DNA from: Tenodera sinensis
Lineage: Eukaryota > Arthropoda > Insecta > Mantodea > Mantidae
Length of the DNA stretch: 64,000 nt
Direction: 5' to 3'
Assembly (NCBI GenBank): GCA_030765045.1
Contig: CM060972.1
Location: 2,836,501-2,900,500 of the forward strand
Part shown: in pieces, positions 62,349-64,000 of the stretch
How positions within the stretch are numbered: position 1 is the first letter of the stretch
Layout of the letters: each line of letters starts with the position of its first letter
Program-made: the position numbers and the translations under genes
The notes under the pieces: generated by a model
Told to the model about the DNA's origin: nothing
What the model saw: the letters and a program-made list of their open reading frames with translations, nothing else
Database searches by the model: none

Positions 62349-63103
62349 TTAGTATAGACTGAGGAGATAGGCTAGTATAGGCTCACATAGGCTACACCAG
62401 ATCTGTATATAAGTATAGACTGAGGAGATAGGGTTATATAGGCTCTCATAGGCTACACCAGATCTGTATATAAGTACCGACTGTGGAGATAGGCTCACAT
62501 AGGCTACACCAAATGTGTATATAAGTACAGACTGAAGAGATAGGCTCACATAGGCTACACCAGATCTGTATATAAGTACAGACTGTGGAGATAGGCTCAC
62601 ATAGGCTACACCAGATCTGTATATAAGTACAGACTGTGGAGACAGGCTAGTATAGGTACACATAGGGTATACCAGATCTGTATATAAGTACAGACTGTGG
62701 AGATAGGCTAACATAGGCTACACCAGATCTGTATATAAGTACAGACTGAAGAGATAGGCTCACATAGGCTACACCAGATCTGTATATAAGTATAGACTGA
62801 GGAGATAGGGTTATATAGGCTCTCATAGGCTACACCAGATCTGTATATAAGTACCGACTGTGGAGATAGGCTCACATAGGCTACACCAGATGTGTATATA
62901 AGTACAGACTGAAGAGATAGGCTCACATAGGCTACACCAGATCTGTATATAAGTACAGACTGTGGAGATAGGCTCACATAGGCTACACCAGATCTGTATA
63001 TAAGTACAGACTGTGGAGACAGGCTAGTATAGGTACACATAGGGTATACCAGATCTGTATATAAGTACAGACTGTGGAGATAGGCTAACATAGGCTACAC
63101 CAG
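62349..63103. repeat. Local 377-bp duplication of six or seven units
   Basis: The stretch ending at 62714 is repeated to end at 63091 (offset 377 bp), both sharing ggtacacatagggtatacc. It exists only in this last block; the earlier 4446-bp blocks have a single copy with atcggg instead of ataggg. Confidence 0.5.
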
Positions 63104-63119
63104 ATCTGTATATAAGTAC

Positions 63120-63835
63120 AGACTGAAGAGATAGGCTCACATAGCCTACACCAGATCTGTATATAAGTAGAGACTGAGGAGATAGGCTAGTACAGGCTCA
63201 CATAGGCTACACCAGATCTGTATATAAGTACAGACTGAGGAGATAGGCTAGTATAGGCTCACATAGGCTACACCAGATCTGTATATAAGTACAGACTGTG
63301 GAGACAGGCTAGTATAGGCACACATAGGCTACACCACATCTGTATATAAGTACAGACTGTGGAGATAGGCTCACATAGGCTCCACCAGATCTGTATATAA
63401 GTGCAGACTGAGAAGATAGGCTAGTATAGGCTACACCAAATCTATATATAAGTATAGGCTAGGGAGATAGGCTAGTATAGGCTATACCGGATCGGTATGT
63501 AAGTATAGACTGAGGATATATGCTAGTATAGGCTCACATAGGCTACACCAGATCTGTATATAAGTACAGAATGAGAATATAAGCTAATATAGGCTCGCAT
63601 GGGCTACACCAGATCTGTATATGAGCACAAACTGAGGAAATAGGCTAGTATAGGCTCACATAGGCTATACCAGATCTGTATATGAGTACAGACTGAGGAT
63701 ATATGCTAGTATAGGCTCACATATGCTACACCAGATCTGTATATAAGCACAAACTGAGGAGATAGGCTAGTATAGGCTCACATACGCTACACCAGATCTG
63801 TATATGACTACAGAATGAGGAGATAGGCTAGTATA
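63120..63835. repeat. Diverged satellite units near the right edge
   Basis: Units here carry many private changes (for example agaatgagaatataagc, gcacaaactgagg, accggatcggtatg), in contrast to the nearly identical units to the left. They resemble the older cataggctac class seen at 33780-34010. Confidence 0.5.
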
Positions 63836-64000
63836 GGCTCACATAGCCCACACTAGATCTGTATACAAGTATAGGCTGAGGAGATAGATTAGTATAGGCT
63901 CACATAGCCTACACTATATCTGTATATAAGTATAGGCTGAGGAGATAGGCTAGTACAGGCACACATAGCCTACACTAGATCTGTATACAAGTATAGGCTG

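Larger units (their letters stand above)
33778..64000. repeat. Satellite array, 61-bp unit, more than 30 kb
   Basis: The consensus unit is ggctcacatagcctacacta, gatctgtatataagtatagg, ctgaggagataggctagtat plus a. A recurrent 38-bp form lacks the ctgaggagataggctagtataggct-type segment and probably arose by recombination between internal tataggct repeats. Most units contain AGATCT, many contain TATATAAG, and many contain the inverted repeat TAGGCT-cacat-AGCCTA. Two monomer classes exist: catagcctac (palindromic) and cataggctac (stem lost, usually with gactg). I estimate about 500 units from array length and spacing. Minus-strand frames of 80-127 codons are by-products of a stop-poor unit. The array continues past the right edge. 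Confidence 0.5.

Noticed and set aside
37162..63091. Minus-strand open frames of 78-127 codons repeated across the satellite
   Set aside because: The 61-bp unit is not a multiple of three, so these frames simply run through three registers of a stop-poor strand. They contain no domain and recur only because the DNA is duplicated.
33778..64000. CRISPR-like array
   Set aside because: The units are contiguous and similar over their whole length, with no unique spacers, and the genome is eukaryotic.

Overview
The window is eukaryotic and most likely comes from an insect with a large, repeat-rich genome. A polyneopteran such as a cockroach, termite or stick insect is my inference from the transposon mixture. 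It has short GT-AG exons separated by kilobase introns, several tRNA-derived SINE families, insect-type LINEs, mariner and pogo DNA transposons, Penelope-like remnants and a very long satellite array. There are no bacterial operons, CRISPR arrays or intact transposases. Most long open frames come from tandem repeats whose unit happens to lack stop codons.

Region 1-3990 holds no recognisable gene. It contains tRNA-like SINE pieces and a short CpG-rich patch near 2140-2340. Region 3991-26557 (+) holds the last eleven coding exons of a FAM13-family gene. The splice phases agree throughout, giving 634 residues and a stop at 26555-26557. Upstream exons, which encode a RhoGAP domain in FAM13A and FAM13B, lie left of the window if present. 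The introns are full of mobile-element debris: a reverse transcriptase fragment, a pogo-like transposase relic, an inverted pair of Penelope-like GIY-YIG ends, three SINE families, a mariner with both terminal inverted repeats, a second DDE transposase relic, a 40-bp minisatellite of about 41 copies and a 5'-truncated LINE with a probable target-site duplication.

Region 26558-32390 is the convergent intergenic space. It contains a third Penelope-like remnant, a 435-bp pogo-type MITE, an eight-copy tandem repeat of about 103 bp split by a poly(A) retroinsertion, and another SINE. At 32577-32738 (-) is the terminal exon of an ankyrin-repeat gene. No further exon of that gene is seen to its right, so its upstream intron probably contains the satellite.

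Region about 33778-64000 is one satellite array with a basic 61-bp unit and a 38-bp deletion form. Most units carry a short inverted repeat, a BglII-type AGATCT and a TATA-box-like TATATAAG. Higher-order duplications are directly visible: blocks repeating at 4446 bp, an 1821-bp internal duplication, a duplication offset by about 7.2-7.3 kb with a one-monomer length change, and a terminal 377-bp duplication. This array, its position in a probable intron and its nested duplication history are the most notable content of the window.
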